A stretch of DNA of 15,248 nt from Alphaproteobacteria bacterium. Its GTDB lineage: Bacteria; Pseudomonadota; Alphaproteobacteria; M2410. Where the stretch lies: contig JAJFIN010000227.1 in NCBI GenBank assembly GCA_021774955.1, forward strand, positions 1-15,248, given 5' to 3'. A model generated the notes under the pieces. The model was not told where the DNA came from. It saw nothing but the letters and a program-made list of their open reading frames with translations, and made no database searches. The translations under genes and the position numbers were made by a program. This document shows, one piece after another, positions 15,171 to 15,248 of this stretch (positions are counted from its first letter, which is position 1; every line of letters starts with the position of its first letter).

Positions 15171-15248
15171 ATGGACCTATCGAAACGACGTAGACTTCTG
15201 AACCATTCCGCTAACACAAGGCAAAGCGTGTCTAACGACCCACAGCAT
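15171..15248 (+). CDS. possible start of a gene running off the right edge
   Basis: A plus-strand frame opens at ATG 15171 and is still open at the end (26 codons). An in-frame GTG at 15228, preceded by AAGG at a spacing of six, is the better-supported start and would give MSNDPQH. Just upstream of the ATG is a 10-bp palindrome ACGATATCGT (15157-15166). Too little protein is present to suggest a function. The 78 bases between hisE and this frame otherwise hold only the weak hairpin. Confidence 0.25.
   Translation, partial: MDLSKRRRLLNHSANTRQSVSNDPQH

Noticed and set aside
1..15248. Defence, phage, mobile or CRISPR system
   Set aside because: All well-supported genes are metabolic, transport or envelope functions. 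No repeats, integrase, transposase, toxin or nuclease signatures were seen.

Overview
The window looks like chromosomal DNA from an alphaproteobacterium, probably marine or aquatic. This is inferred from the gene families and from codon use near 50% GC, not from any phylogenetic marker. A secreted DUF6491-type protein, an LpxR-type lipid A deacylase, a lipoprotein-type alkaline phosphatase, a Dcp-type M3 peptidase and a POT peptide transporter together suggest something like the Caulobacterales/Maricaulales/Hyphomonadaceae, but that placement is tentative. I see no tRNA, rRNA, CRISPR array, insertion sequence, integrase or phage gene. The content is mostly metabolism, transport and envelope genes, arranged as short transcription units on both strands.

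Layout. Positions 1-1472 (minus strand) hold the first 28 codons of a ThiO-like FAD oxidase, preceded by a clear TPP riboswitch, and upstream of it a threonine dehydratase (ilvA) with an ACT domain. A divergent gap of about 190 bp with an 18-bp palindrome separates ilvA from a small exported protein of the DUF6491 type (1650-2117, plus), which ends in an intrinsic terminator. About 370 bp without a convincing protein gene follow; they contain a 14-codon ORF with a good ribosome binding site and two hairpins. Next on the plus strand come an ABC exporter (2576-4384), a small SAM methyltransferase and a NIPSNAP-family protein. A bidirectional terminator separates these from a minus-strand thiolase (5427-6611).

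Divergent from the thiolase are a lipoprotein alkaline phosphatase and an M3 oligopeptidase (plus, 6815-10410). They converge tail to tail, with only nine bases between, on a minus-strand run of three genes: phosphate permease (PiT), LpxR-type outer-membrane protein and POT peptide/proton symporter (14626 down to 10420). The right end carries a stand-alone hisE (phosphoribosyl-ATP diphosphatase) on the plus strand and possibly the start of another gene.

How the genes fit together. Two themes stand out. The first is phosphate: an envelope alkaline phosphatase releases phosphate, a low-affinity PiT permease imports it, and a PHO-box-like direct repeat lies between pit and hisE. The second is peptide use: a POT symporter imports di- and tripeptides, and an M3 carboxydipeptidase-type peptidase cuts short peptides. 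The thiamine gene is under riboswitch control. I found no convincing new multi-gene system. The points most worth a second look are the PHO-box-like site between pit and hisE, the palindrome between ilvA and the DUF6491 gene, the leader region of the ABC exporter, and the TPP riboswitch whose 3' strand contains the ribosome binding site.
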